Of a stretch of 64,000 nucleotides of DNA, positions 27,620 to 36,853 are shown piece by piece. The position numbers and the translations under genes were made by a program. The DNA is taken from contig JBOEGJ010000015.1 of assembly GCA_050633365.1 (NCBI GenBank), positions 23,134 to 87,133 of the forward strand, in the 5' to 3' direction. This DNA is from Pseudomaricurvus sp050633365 (GTDB lineage: Bacteria > Pseudomonadota > Gammaproteobacteria > Pseudomonadales > Cellvibrionaceae). The notes beneath the pieces are model-generated. The model did not search any database and was not told the origin of the DNA. It worked only from the letters and a program-made list of their open reading frames with translations. The stretch's first letter is position 1. The number at the start of each line of letters is the position of its first letter.

Positions 27620-27701
27620 TGCAGCTTATGAATGGTGCGGGCCTGAGAGCCTTGACTCAGATCCGCCAACGTTGAAAGCAGTCCTTACTTGGAGTTTTGC
27701 G

Positions 27702-28820
27702 ATGATTAAATCTAAAGCCGCTGTTGCCTGGGGGCCGGGCAAGCCACTCACTATTGAAGAAATTGACGTTATGCCGCCGCAAGCCGGCGAGGTACGTGTG
27801 CGTATCTTGGCCAGTGGCGTGTGTCATACCGACGCCTTCACCTTGTCGGGCGACGACCCAGAAGGAATCTTTCCCTGTGTTCTGGGGCACGAAGGTGGCG
27901 GTATCGTCGAGTCTGTAGGTGAGGGTGTGACCAGCGTTAAGGTTGGGGACCACGTGATTCCTTTGTACACGCCGGAGTGCGGTGAGTGTAAGTTCTGCCT
28001 CTCAGGTAAGACCAATCTTTGTCAAAAAATTCGGGAGACTCAAGGTAAGGGTTTGATGCCCGACGGCACCACACGTTTTTCCAAAGATGGTGAACCTATC
28101 TATCACTACATGGGCTGCTCTACCTTTTCGGAATACACGGTATTGCCCGAGATCTCTCTGGCTAAAGTTAGCAAAGAGGCGCCTCTCGAAGAGGTGTGTT
28201 TGCTCGGTTGTGGTGTTACCACGGGTATGGGGGCGGTAATGAATACCGCCAAGGTACAAGAGGGCGATACAGTCGCTATCTTTGGCATTGGCGGCATTGG
28301 ATTGGCGGCGATTATTGGTGCGACTATGGCAAAGGCCAGTCGTATTATCGCCATCGATATCAACGAATCGAAGTTTGATTTGGCGAAAAAACTCGGGGCT
28401 ACCGAGTGCATTAATCCCAACGATTATGACAAGCCGATTCAAGACGTGATTGTCGAGCTGACCGACGGCGGAGTCGACTATTCGTTCGAATGTATCGGCA
28501 ACGTGAATGTGATGCGTTCCGCGCTTGAGTGTTGTCATAAAGGTTGGGGCGAGTCGGTGATTATTGGTGTTGCGGGAGCGGGGCAAGAGATTAGCACGCG
28601 CCCGTTTCAGTTGGTGACCGGTCGAGTTTGGCGCGGCACGGCCTTTGGTGGTGTTAAAGGCCGTTCAGAATTACCTGAAATTGTTGAGCGCTACATGGCC
28701 GGAGAGTTTGGGCTCGACGACTTTATCACTCACACCATGGGCTTGAGTGATATCAATGACGCCTTTGATCTGATGCACAAAGGCGAGAGTATTCGCTCAG
28801 TGGTGCATTTCGATAAATAG
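27702..28820 (+). CDS. frmA: S-(hydroxymethyl)glutathione dehydrogenase (class III alcohol dehydrogenase)
   Basis: Zinc- and NAD-dependent enzyme oxidising the formaldehyde-glutathione adduct to S-formylglutathione; it also reduces S-nitrosoglutathione. 372 residues. Visible: catalytic zinc ligands in GVCHTDAF and GHEGGG, the four structural-zinc cysteines in CGECKFCLSGKTNLC, catalytic zinc Cys in LLGCGVTTGMGAV, the NAD motif FGIGGIGLAAIIGA and the class III-typical GTAFGGVKGRSELP. The ATG has GGAG seven bases upstream. fghA, the next step, follows on the same strand. Confidence 0.97.
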   Translation: MIKSKAAVAWGPGKPLTIEEIDVMPPQAGEVRVRILASGVCHTDAFTLSGDDPEGIFPCVLGHEGGGIVESVGEGVTSVKVGDHVIPLYTPECGECKFCLSGKTNLCQKIRETQGKGLMPDGTTRFSKDGEPIYHYMGCSTFSEYTVLPEISLAKVSKEAPLEEVCLLGCGVTTGMGAVMNTAKVQEGDTVAIFGIGGIGLAAIIGATMAKASRIIAIDINESKFDLAKKLGATECINPNDYDKPIQDVIVELTDGGVDYSFECIGNVNVMRSALECCHKGWGESVIIGVAGAGQEISTRPFQLVTGRVWRGTAFGGVKGRSELPEIVERYMAGEFGLDDFITHTMGLSDINDAFDLMHKGESIRSVVHFDK

Positions 28821-28900
28821 TCTTCGATAGTCTGCTGAATGGCAAGGCGTGATTGTTGTGTGTCACGAACGACGATCGCGCAGGCTAGAGAATGACTAGG

Positions 28901-28922
28901 GTTCGACTCGAGTTCGACTCGA
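28901..28922. repeat. 11-bp perfect tandem duplication
   Basis: GTTCGACTCGA occurs twice in direct succession, between frmA and fghA and 36 bases before the fghA start. It may be a simple duplication in the intergenic spacer; a paired regulator site is possible. Confidence 0.7.
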
Positions 28923-28957
28923 GAGCGGCTAGAGTGACACCCATAGAGAAACTTAAT

Positions 28958-29803
28958 ATGAATGCCGAAAATATCAGTAGTAATAAGAGTTTTGGCGGCT
29001 GGAATAAACAGTACAGCCATTACTCGGATGTTTTGTCTTGCCAGATGCGATTTGCAATCTATCTTCCGCCGCAGGCGTCGGCGGGAGAAAAGGTACCGGT
29101 GGTCTATTGGCTGTCAGGCCTGACCTGCACTGATGAAAACTTCATGCACAAAGCCGGTGCCCAGCGTGTGGCGGCTGAGTTAGGTATCGCCATTGTCGCG
29201 CCGGATACCAGTCCCAGAGGCGATGATGTTCCCGATGATACTGATGGTGCCTATGATTTTGGTTTGGGGGCGGGGTTTTATGTTAATGCAACCCAAGCGC
29301 CTTGGGATAAACACTACCGCATGTACGATTACGTGGTAGATGAGCTGCCTAAGTTGGTGGAGTCCTTGTTTCCGGTCACCGACAGTCGAGCCATTAGTGG
29401 TCATTCGATGGGCGGTCATGGGGCTTTAACCATAGCGTTAAAGAATCCCCAGCGCTACGTTTCGGTATCGGCCTTTAGTCCTATCAGTAATCCCATTAAT
29501 TGCCCGTGGGGGAAAAAGGCATTGGGTGGTTATCTGGGAGAGGATCGTCAAAGCTGGCTGGCGCATGATGCGAGCGAACTGATGAAAGTGAGCGATTCTC
29601 ATTTGCCCGCGTTGGTGGATCAAGGCACTAGTGACGACTTTTTAGTAGAACAGCTCAAGCCCGAAGCACTTGAGTTGGCGGCTAAGGTTAGCGACTATCC
29701 TTTAGAACTGCGTTTGCACGAAGGCTACGATCACAGTTACTTTTTCATCGCTAGCTTTATTGAAGAGCATTTGCGTTTTCATGCGGGTCATTTTAAGCGC
29801 TAG
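28958..29803 (+). CDS. fghA: S-formylglutathione hydrolase
   Basis: Serine hydrolase releasing formate and glutathione from S-formylglutathione, the second step of formaldehyde detoxification. 281 residues starting MNAENISSNKSFGGW, close to the family N-terminus; AGAGA lies about nine bases before this ATG, and a longer frame adds 22 unrelated codons. The catalytic triad is visible: Ser in SGHSMGGHGAL, Asp in DQGTSDDFL, His in GYDHSYFF. The oxyanion region is SGLTCTDENFM. Probably cotranscribed with frmA despite the 137-base gap. Confidence 0.96.
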   Translation: MNAENISSNKSFGGWNKQYSHYSDVLSCQMRFAIYLPPQASAGEKVPVVYWLSGLTCTDENFMHKAGAQRVAAELGIAIVAPDTSPRGDDVPDDTDGAYDFGLGAGFYVNATQAPWDKHYRMYDYVVDELPKLVESLFPVTDSRAISGHSMGGHGALTIALKNPQRYVSVSAFSPISNPINCPWGKKALGGYLGEDRQSWLAHDASELMKVSDSHLPALVDQGTSDDFLVEQLKPEALELAAKVSDYPLELRLHEGYDHSYFFIASFIEEHLRFHAGHFKR

Positions 29804-29993
29804 GTGTAAGTCGAGGTGTTGGTGCTCGGGTCACTATATTGGTGGATCAGTAGATCAATGGGCTAATAGATTGTCGGGATGATTTTTTATTTCCGCCGGT
29901 CGTGGCTGTCGCGGTTTTGAGTTCAGGCTGAGCTGAGCACGAGCCAAGCTCGTTACTTGCTCGCGTTTCAGCTCATGAATTTTGTCGCGACGG

Positions 29994-31340
29994 TCATAGA
30001 CTAAGCCTGAGATTTGCGTCTATTTCGCGAATCAACAATTCGGGTACATCGCTTTGTTTTGCGAGTATCGCCCAGCGCGATACTTGCTCTATGACTTCAT
30101 CAATGATTATAGAGATCTTTCGCTTTGAAAAAATGGGTGAGAGAGACTTTAGGGAATAGATGTCATCACGAGTAAAGTGATCTCGCTTACCGTTGAGGCT
30201 CATCCAGTGGTTATTAACCCACGGGCTGCCGAGTTTATAGCTGTAGGCTAGATCATAGGCAGGGGTCAAGCGCCACTGATTGTCAATCAGCATAAAAGCG
30301 AAATTCTTTGAGTGGTCGTCATGGTTGCGTGCCACAAGGTTAAAAATCATTCGGCGTAACAATTGTTCGGCATCGTTGGCGGGAACTCTCAGTTGGCGGG
30401 CAACGGCAAACAATTCCGCGTACGAAAATGATCCGGGTTGTTTGTAGTCAACATGCGCCAGACCATTCAGGGTTTGAATGTGTATTTTTTCAGGGCTGCT
30501 GTTTTTAGAGCTCCTTTTTGCATTGCTTCTTCGATCGAATCGCTGGGTGATAAAGTGGCGGCGGTTGCCTTCGTTCAGTAATCGGCAGGGCATCATCTCA
30601 ATGCCGCAGGCGGTGGCCATCTGATGATAGACATATTCCATGGCGCCATACCCGAGGGGATCGCCAAAGGTTTCGTGGTTGGTGTTGTTTTCACTCACTC
30701 CGTCGAACTTCATTAGGTAGTGGGTAAATCCTTTAGGCGCGCTGACCTGTCCGCTGCGCACTTGAGTAAAATCATCGTTGAATGCTAATACCGCTTTCGG
30801 GCGTGCACCGCCAGCGCTCATTCCTACCGAAAGTAAAGACAGCATGGCTTCACGGTCGTCGCGTCCATTGGAACTCAATTTAATTTGAAATGAGGCGCGG
30901 CTATCCAAAATATCTTGGGCCATCAATACCAGTGATTCGATTTCAACTTTTTCGGATGAGTTAAGGTGTCGCAGTTGCGTTGCCGGTGCGTATTCAAGAG
31001 CGCCCATGGCACGACTGCCACTGTATTGAAGTCGTTGTAGTGGTGAGATGCTGGAAGGGGATTTGCCTTGCGCAGCCACCCAAGCATTCAATACCGCATT
31101 GCCAAAGTCATCGGGAAGGGAGTCGGCCACCAAGCCTGGAAGGCCTCGAAATGTGTCGCTGTTGAGTTGCGGGAAGCTATAAATTTGACGCGACAGGGGC
31201 ATTTTTAGAGGCGATAACTCAATACCTTGCTGAATAAAGTCGGGTTCGTATTCGAAAGCGCCTTGACCTGTGTCCGGGTCGTAACTGACCGCTCCAACGG
31301 GCTGCTGATTGTAAGAAACACTGATAACTTCTTTTACCAT
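29994..31340 (-). CDS. hipA: HipA-like serine/threonine kinase toxin
   Basis: Kinase component of a HipBA toxin-antitoxin system. 448 residues. N-terminal HipA domain (GLPGLVADSLPDDFGNAVLNAW), then the kinase with SAGGARPKAVLAF near the phosphate loop, LMKFDGV, FITQRFDR and the catalytic NHDDHSKNFAFM, then PAYDLAYSY (metal-binding Asp). All motifs appear intact. In characterised HipA the target is a glutamyl-tRNA synthetase or related synthetase, but that cannot be read here. It overlaps the antitoxin gene by seven bases, so translation is coupled. Confidence 0.93.
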   Translation of the reverse strand: MVKEVISVSYNQQPVGAVSYDPDTGQGAFEYEPDFIQQGIELSPLKMPLSRQIYSFPQLNSDTFRGLPGLVADSLPDDFGNAVLNAWVAAQGKSPSSISPLQRLQYSGSRAMGALEYAPATQLRHLNSSEKVEIESLVLMAQDILDSRASFQIKLSSNGRDDREAMLSLLSVGMSAGGARPKAVLAFNDDFTQVRSGQVSAPKGFTHYLMKFDGVSENNTNHETFGDPLGYGAMEYVYHQMATACGIEMMPCRLLNEGNRRHFITQRFDRRSNAKRSSKNSSPEKIHIQTLNGLAHVDYKQPGSFSYAELFAVARQLRVPANDAEQLLRRMIFNLVARNHDDHSKNFAFMLIDNQWRLTPAYDLAYSYKLGSPWVNNHWMSLNGKRDHFTRDDIYSLKSLSPIFSKRKISIIIDEVIEQVSRWAILAKQSDVPELLIREIDANLRLSL

Positions 31341-31663
31341 TCGCTTGCCTCCGGTGTATCACTGGCCGATTGGCGTGAGGCCCGTTGGCGCTTTCGGCCC
31401 CGTAGTTTGGCCAGTTGCAGGGGGGAGATATCGACAGGGGGGAGGAAGTGATCGAGTTGATCGTCGAGATTTAGCGCCACTAAAACTGCGGCGAAAGTTT
31501 CGAGTTGGGCCTTGCCTTTCTCGGCATTGATGACTGCTTTGCGACTCAGACCGGCTTGCTCCGCTACCTCAATTTGAGTCAGATTGGCATTGAGGCGGGC
31601 TTGTTTTAATCGCTCGCCAAGTTTTGCAGCAATCGCATGAGGGGACCTATTTTCGGGTGTCAT
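31334..31663 (-). CDS. hipB: HipB-like antitoxin, XRE-family DNA-binding protein
   Basis: 109-residue partner of the HipA gene. The XRE helix-turn-helix is LTQIEVAEQAGLSRKAVINAEKGK; the C-terminal tail is basic and Ser-rich and may be the flexible part that inserts into or contacts HipA. Its Shine-Dalgarno AAAGG lies inside a palindrome that is probably its own operator. It is expected to repress its operon and neutralise the kinase. Confidence 0.92.
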   Translation of the reverse strand: MTPENRSPHAIAAKLGERLKQARLNANLTQIEVAEQAGLSRKAVINAEKGKAQLETFAAVLVALNLDDQLDHFLPPVDISPLQLAKLRGRKRQRASRQSASDTPEASEW

Positions 31664-31690
31664 TAAAGTGCCTTTAATCGAACATTAAAG
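31662..31690. promoter_or_regulatory. Candidate HipB operator
   Basis: ATTAAAG (31662-31668) and CTTTAAT (31672-31678) form a dyad with a 3-base centre overlapping the hipB start and ribosome-binding site; a third ATTAAAG is at 31684-31690. Typical of autoregulated antitoxin promoters. Confidence 0.6.
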
Positions 31691-31969
31691 AAATAAAGCG
31701 CTAGTTTGGTTCAATTATGGCACATTCTGTAGGGTATGTTAATTTGTACTATAAAGTTCCTATTTTGGGTCTTTAGTGTCTTTTTTTAGCTTAGAGTTCC
31801 ATAATGTGAACTTATGAGTTTTCTTGATGTTATCTGTGTCCACGATATTTACGGGCGTTGCTATTGAGTTGACATATCGGCTACCATAACTGTTTTTTTA
31901 TACAGTATTTTATGGGGCGGATTAATATCTGCTTAGAGCTTCTGAAATGGCCAGTTAAAGGTGTCCCCT

Positions 31970-34081
31970 ATGTTGCAAGGTTGTACGCAAGAGCAGCGCC
32001 AAGCTGCTGAACATGGCGAGGTGCTTTCAGGTGGAGGTGTTCGCTCTACGCCGCAACTGATTATCGCCGGTGCAGGCACGGGAAAGACCAATACACTGGC
32101 TCAGCGGGCAGCCTTTTTGATTCTGAATGGCGTTGATCCACAGCGAATCTTGTTGATGACATTTTCTCGTCGAGCGGCTAACGAGCTCTCGCTACGAGCG
32201 CAGCGAATTGTCGGTCAGGCGCTAAAACAGCAAGCCCGAGACAATCAATCATCGATTGCAAGCCCTTCACGTAAGGCGCAGGCCGATGCCGCCAAATCCG
32301 ATGAGCTGAGCTGGATGGGAACTTTCCATTCGATCGCCAACCGTTTGTTAAGGCACTATGCCAGCCGAATTGGGTTGGATCCGGATTTCAGTATTATCGA
32401 TCGCAGCGACGCCGCCGATATGATGGATATTTTACGTCATCAGTTGGAGTTGACGCAGCAGTCTAAACGCTTTCCCAAAAAAGGCACCTGCATTGAAATC
32501 TATTCTCGCTGCGTTAACTCTCAAGAAAGTTTGCCCGAGATATTAACGCGCGATTTTCCTTGGTGTGCCGACTGGGCCGACGAGCTTAAGCAATTGTTTC
32601 GCGCCTATACCGAGCTCAAGCAAAAACAGCTGAGCCTCGATTATGACGACCTGTTGTTGTATTGGTTTCACTTGGCATCAGAAGGGGATGTGGCCGAAAA
32701 GATTCGCGGCCTGTTTGATCATGTCTTGGTGGATGAATATCAAGATACCAACAAATTACAGGCTGGTATTGTTCATCGGCTCTTCCCCGACGGCCAAGGG
32801 GTGACAGTTGTTGGTGATGATGCGCAATCAATTTATGCGTTTCGCGCTGCCGATGTAGACAATATTTTGTCATTTCCTCAGGCGTTTAGTCCGGCCGCTA
32901 AAGTGTACCCCTTAACCGAGAACTTTCGTTCTGTTCAGCCCATCTTGGATCTCAGCAATGCCATCTTATCGGAAAGCAAAGAGGGTTATCAAAATCTGTT
33001 GCACAGCAAAAAGTCGTCAGCCCAACAGCCACAGTTGGTTTCCGTTGAAAACGCAGAGATGCAGTCGAAATACATCATCGAAAAAATATTGGAGTCTCGC
33101 GAGTGTGGTATAGAGCTTAAGCGCCAGGCGGTACTGTATCGCTCCAGTCATCATACCGATCAGCTCGAAATCGAATTGCGTCGGCACGATATTCCCTTCG
33201 TTAAGCACGGCGGTCTAAAATTTTTAGAAGCGGCGCATGTCAAAGACGCACTCTGCTTATTGCGGTGGGCAGACAACCCAAAGCATCGCCTGTCGGGGTT
33301 TCGAGTACTTAAACTGTTGCCAGGTGTGGGTCCCAAACTGGCCGAGAAAGTGCTGGATCATTTGGAGTTGAACGAGTTTAGTTTTACCGCGCTGGAGGAT
33401 TTTAAATCGACCAAGCTCAAGGGAGAGAGTTGGACGAGTTTGGTGACTTTATTGCAAGAGGTTCATTGCGAAAAGATCCCTTGGGTTGAGCAAATGCAGC
33501 GGGTCTGGCTATGGTATCAACCCTTGCTCGAAGTGCTTTATGAAGATCCTTATGCGCGGGGAGGCGATATTGAACAGCTGGCGATGATCTCTCAGCAATC
33601 CTTGTCACGAGAGCGATTTCTCAGTGAGTTGATTCTCGATCCGCCGTCTAGTTCGGGTGGTTTGTGTGTTGATTCCCATAAGGATGACGATTTCTTGATT
33701 CTCAGTACCATTCACAGCGCCAAAGGGCAGGAGTGGCACGATGTATTTCTTCTTAACGTCGCGGATGGGAATTTTCCCAATGAATACGCGATTAAAGATC
33801 CCAAAGCGCTAGAGGAGGAGCGGCGTCTGTTTTACGTGGCGCTCACTCGCGCTCAGCAAAACCTGCATTTAGTGCAACCGCTGAAATATTGGGTGCCAGA
33901 GCAACAGCGTTTTGGCGGCAAGCATGTGTACGGTGCCAAAAGTCGCTTTTTAACACCTACGGTTTTATCGACACTGGAGGCGGTGCCTTATCCTGATACG
34001 CGCTTGACTGACGCCGACATAGCCGCGGGTGAAAAGGTGCTTACGGATATCAAGGCCAAGGTTATGGGGTTGTGGGATTGA
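31970..34081 (+). CDS. UvrD/Rep-family ATP-dependent DNA helicase
   Basis: Superfamily 1A 3'-5' helicase of 703 residues. Motifs in order: Q motif QEQRQAA, Walker A AGAGTGKTNTLA, Ia LLMTFSRRAANEL, Walker B DHVLVDEYQDTN, III VVGDDAQSIYAFRAA, IV YPLTENFRS, V TIHSAKGQEWHDVFLLN, VI RRLFYVALTRA. It is about the length of Rep/UvrD but diverges from them in the linker regions, so it may be a paralogue rather than the housekeeping repair enzyme. ATG is chosen because AAAGG lies eight bases before it; a GTG three codons earlier is in frame. It diverges from hipBA. Confidence 0.92.
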   Translation: MLQGCTQEQRQAAEHGEVLSGGGVRSTPQLIIAGAGTGKTNTLAQRAAFLILNGVDPQRILLMTFSRRAANELSLRAQRIVGQALKQQARDNQSSIASPSRKAQADAAKSDELSWMGTFHSIANRLLRHYASRIGLDPDFSIIDRSDAADMMDILRHQLELTQQSKRFPKKGTCIEIYSRCVNSQESLPEILTRDFPWCADWADELKQLFRAYTELKQKQLSLDYDDLLLYWFHLASEGDVAEKIRGLFDHVLVDEYQDTNKLQAGIVHRLFPDGQGVTVVGDDAQSIYAFRAADVDNILSFPQAFSPAAKVYPLTENFRSVQPILDLSNAILSESKEGYQNLLHSKKSSAQQPQLVSVENAEMQSKYIIEKILESRECGIELKRQAVLYRSSHHTDQLEIELRRHDIPFVKHGGLKFLEAAHVKDALCLLRWADNPKHRLSGFRVLKLLPGVGPKLAEKVLDHLELNEFSFTALEDFKSTKLKGESWTSLVTLLQEVHCEKIPWVEQMQRVWLWYQPLLEVLYEDPYARGGDIEQLAMISQQSLSRERFLSELILDPPSSSGGLCVDSHKDDDFLILSTIHSAKGQEWHDVFLLNVADGNFPNEYAIKDPKALEEERRLFYVALTRAQQNLHLVQPLKYWVPEQQRFGGKHVYGAKSRFLTPTVLSTLEAVPYPDTRLTDADIAAGEKVLTDIKAKVMGLWD

Positions 34082-34260
34082 AATTGCATGATCGTGGCTC
34101 ATTTTAAGCTCAACAAATGATTCAAAAAAGCCAAGCTGAGGACTGATCTTGCATCGTGATATGTCTAGGCGAGACTTGCCTTGTTTGATGGCTCAAAACC
34201 TGTATTTTAGGTTTCATATTCGAAGCCGAACTTACGGCCGAAAACCTTGAGGACTGAATC

Positions 34261-35262
34261 ATGATCAAAGCCTACGCTGCGTTTGAACCCAAAGGCGAGT
34301 TAACCCCCTTTGAATACGATCCCGGTGAACTGAAAGACAACGAAGTCGAAATCGATGTTCTCTACTCGGGAATCTGTCACAGCGATTTGAGCATGATCGA
34401 TAATGAGTGGGGGATGAGTCAGTATCCACTGGTGCCCGGCCACGAGGTGGTGGGACGAGTCGCTCAATTGGGGGCTCAGGTGACCCACTTGACGGTTGGG
34501 CAAACTGTCGGCCTAGGTTGGCATTCGGGTTATTGCGGCAGCTGTTCCCTGTGTAACGACGGTGATCACAACCTCTGCTCGAAGACTCAAAAAACCATTA
34601 TTGGCCATCACGGCGGCTTTGCCGATAAGGTTAGGGCGCAGGGAGTGAGTGTGGTTGCGCTGCCCGAGGGGATTGACCTTGAATCTGCAGGCCCCTTATT
34701 TTGCGCGGGTATCACTGTATTCAACCCTCTGCTCGAGTTTGATATCGCGCCCACTGCAAAGGTTGCGGTAATCGGCATTGGTGGTTTGGGGCATCTGGCA
34801 CTCAAGTTTCTCAATGCTTGGGGATGCGAGGTGACGGCTTTTACCACCAGTGAGTCTAAGCGTGAAGAGGCGCTGCAACTGGGGGCGCACCACACCCTTA
34901 ATTCCAAGAACTCCGATGAGCTGGACGCCGCGGCGGGAAGCTTTGATCTGATCATTTCAACGGTCAATGTGAAGCTCGATTGGAATCGTTACTTGATGAC
35001 GCTCAAGGCTCGTGGTCGACTGCATTTTGTTGGCATGATTGTAAAGCCGCTGGATATTGGTGTTGGTCCACTCATCATCGGCCAGCGCTCGGTCTCGGGC
35101 TCAGCCGTAGGCAGTCCATCGACGATGGCCAAAATGCTTGAATTCGCTAAGTTGCACAACATCAAACCAGAAATCGAGAAATACCCTTTCGCGAAGGTGA
35201 ATGACGCTATTGCACGTCTGCACTCGGGTAAAGCGCACTATCGCATTGTGTTAGAGCGCTAG
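34261..35262 (+). CDS. ahr: NADPH-dependent aldehyde reductase Ahr
   Basis: Zinc alcohol dehydrogenase of 333 residues in the cinnamyl-alcohol dehydrogenase-like branch, very similar to Escherichia coli Ahr (YjgB) in GICHSDLSMIDNEWG, SQYPLV, SAGPLFCAGITVF and VIGIGGLGHLALKFL. Catalytic zinc ligands are in GICHSD, GHE and LFCAG; structural zinc cysteines in CGSCSLCNDGDHNLC. It reduces a wide range of aldehydes to alcohols. It seems to stand alone, with a 179-base upstream region. Confidence 0.93.
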   Translation: MIKAYAAFEPKGELTPFEYDPGELKDNEVEIDVLYSGICHSDLSMIDNEWGMSQYPLVPGHEVVGRVAQLGAQVTHLTVGQTVGLGWHSGYCGSCSLCNDGDHNLCSKTQKTIIGHHGGFADKVRAQGVSVVALPEGIDLESAGPLFCAGITVFNPLLEFDIAPTAKVAVIGIGGLGHLALKFLNAWGCEVTAFTTSESKREEALQLGAHHTLNSKNSDELDAAAGSFDLIISTVNVKLDWNRYLMTLKARGRLHFVGMIVKPLDIGVGPLIIGQRSVSGSAVGSPSTMAKMLEFAKLHNIKPEIEKYPFAKVNDAIARLHSGKAHYRIVLER

Positions 35263-35383
35263 CCAACGCAGAGGTCGCGATACTGGCTATTGCTTGGTTT
35301 TAGGCCGCCGTGGTGGAGAACGTAATTTTCTCTTAGCTGTAGTAACATGGCCCCATGTTGCTGCGCCGAGAGTGAATTATTGA

Positions 35384-36853
35384 ATGAAGACCCCGATGGA
35401 CAAATTGACCCCCTTGCTCAAACGTACCGGCAAGAAGGTCGGGGCCTTGGCTGACAGCGGCGGGGCATCCATGGATATCGCAATAAATCGTTTGCGAGAT
35501 CGTCGTTTTTGTCTTGGAATTACCGGATTAAGTCGCAGCGGTAAATCCACTTTCATTACCAGTCTGATCAATCAGCTACTCACTCACCAAAGCGCCAGCC
35601 TGCCGGGTTTTGCACCGGTGCTGGGGGATTCTCTGCTGTGGGTGAAACGCCACCCGCTTGAAGACCAAAAGCTGCCAAGCTTTCCCTACGATGAGGCCTA
35701 CGGCCGTCTTTGCAACGCGTCACCCACATGGCCCGAGTCTACGGTTGATGTGAGCGGGTGTCTTTTAGAGCTTCGCCTTAAACGCCAGAGCTCAACTCTC
35801 AACCCACTCAAATCTGATGAGTTTTCTCTGTATTTGGAGTTGCGGGATTATCCCGGTGAATGGTTACTGGATCTTCCTCTGCGTGACATGAGCTATTCTC
35901 GATGGTGCGGTCAATGCAGTGCGCAGTACACCCAATCGCCAAGATCAGAACTGTTGGGTTCACTGTTGGGCGAGTTGCAACAAGTTGATCCGCTCGAGCC
36001 GGTAGATGAGGAAAATCTGCGGGAGCTAAATCAACGGTTCGTGGATTTTTTGCGCGCCTGTAAGGCCAGCGATAAACGATTAAGTCTAATTCAGCCGGGA
36101 CGCTTTTTGATTCCAGGTCATATCGAAGATGAAGACATCTTGTGTTTTGTTCCGCTACTCAAATGCGGCAGCTACACCGAAGGGCAATTGGCCTCTGCTC
36201 AAAAAGACAGTTACTACAAGATCTGTGAGCGGCGTTATCAACGTTACATCAAACAGCTGGTCGATCCGTTCTATAAAACATTTTTTAGCCGGATAGATCG
36301 GCAAGTGGTTTTGGTTGATATCGTCAATGCGCTGAATGCGGGGCCCGACTATGTTGATGATATGCGACAGGCGTTAACCAATATTACCGACAGCTTTTCT
36401 TATGGGCGCCGCAATCGGTTGGTGCAGTTATTAAATCCAAAAATCGACAAAGTCGTATTTGCGGCAACCAAAATAGATCAGGTTCTCTCGGAAGATCACG
36501 AGGCGGTACGACAGCTGTTGTCAGTTGTGGTCAAGCAGGCTTACAGCAATGCTCAGCACCAAGGTATATTGCCACAATGTGAAGCCACTGCGGCAATACG
36601 TTCGTCGAAAGAAGTCGATCGACAAGGCGAACAAGGTATCGTGGGAACCGGCAACGATGGAAAACCCATTGGTTATATCCATCCAAAGATTCCCGCCAGA
36701 ATTCCTGAACGCGATCAATGGACACCCTTTTTGCAGTGGCGCATTCCTGAGTTAAATCCGCCGGTGGGCTTGTCCTACCAAAATGGAGATTCCATTCCGC
36801 ATATCAGGATGGACACTGTTCTGAATATTCTCATTGGAGATAAGTGTGTATGA
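35384..36853 (+). CDS. ycjX: YcjX-family GTPase-like protein
   Basis: 489-residue P-loop protein (DUF463) found next to YcjF across Gammaproteobacteria. Walker A is GLSRSGKSTF; the family segments LYLELRDYPGEWLLDLPL and VFAATKIDQVL (the NKxD-like base-recognition site) are present. In enterobacteria the pair belongs to the phage-shock/envelope-stress regulon; the biochemical role is not established. Its stop overlaps the ycjF start (ATGA). Confidence 0.93.
   Translation: MKTPMDKLTPLLKRTGKKVGALADSGGASMDIAINRLRDRRFCLGITGLSRSGKSTFITSLINQLLTHQSASLPGFAPVLGDSLLWVKRHPLEDQKLPSFPYDEAYGRLCNASPTWPESTVDVSGCLLELRLKRQSSTLNPLKSDEFSLYLELRDYPGEWLLDLPLRDMSYSRWCGQCSAQYTQSPRSELLGSLLGELQQVDPLEPVDEENLRELNQRFVDFLRACKASDKRLSLIQPGRFLIPGHIEDEDILCFVPLLKCGSYTEGQLASAQKDSYYKICERRYQRYIKQLVDPFYKTFFSRIDRQVVLVDIVNALNAGPDYVDDMRQALTNITDSFSYGRRNRLVQLLNPKIDKVVFAATKIDQVLSEDHEAVRQLLSVVVKQAYSNAQHQGILPQCEATAAIRSSKEVDRQGEQGIVGTGNDGKPIGYIHPKIPARIPERDQWTPFLQWRIPELNPPVGLSYQNGDSIPHIRMDTVLNILIGDKCV

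Noticed and set aside
28002..28586. 194-codon minus-strand frame
   Set aside because: Antisense to frmA, with composition expected of a shadow frame.
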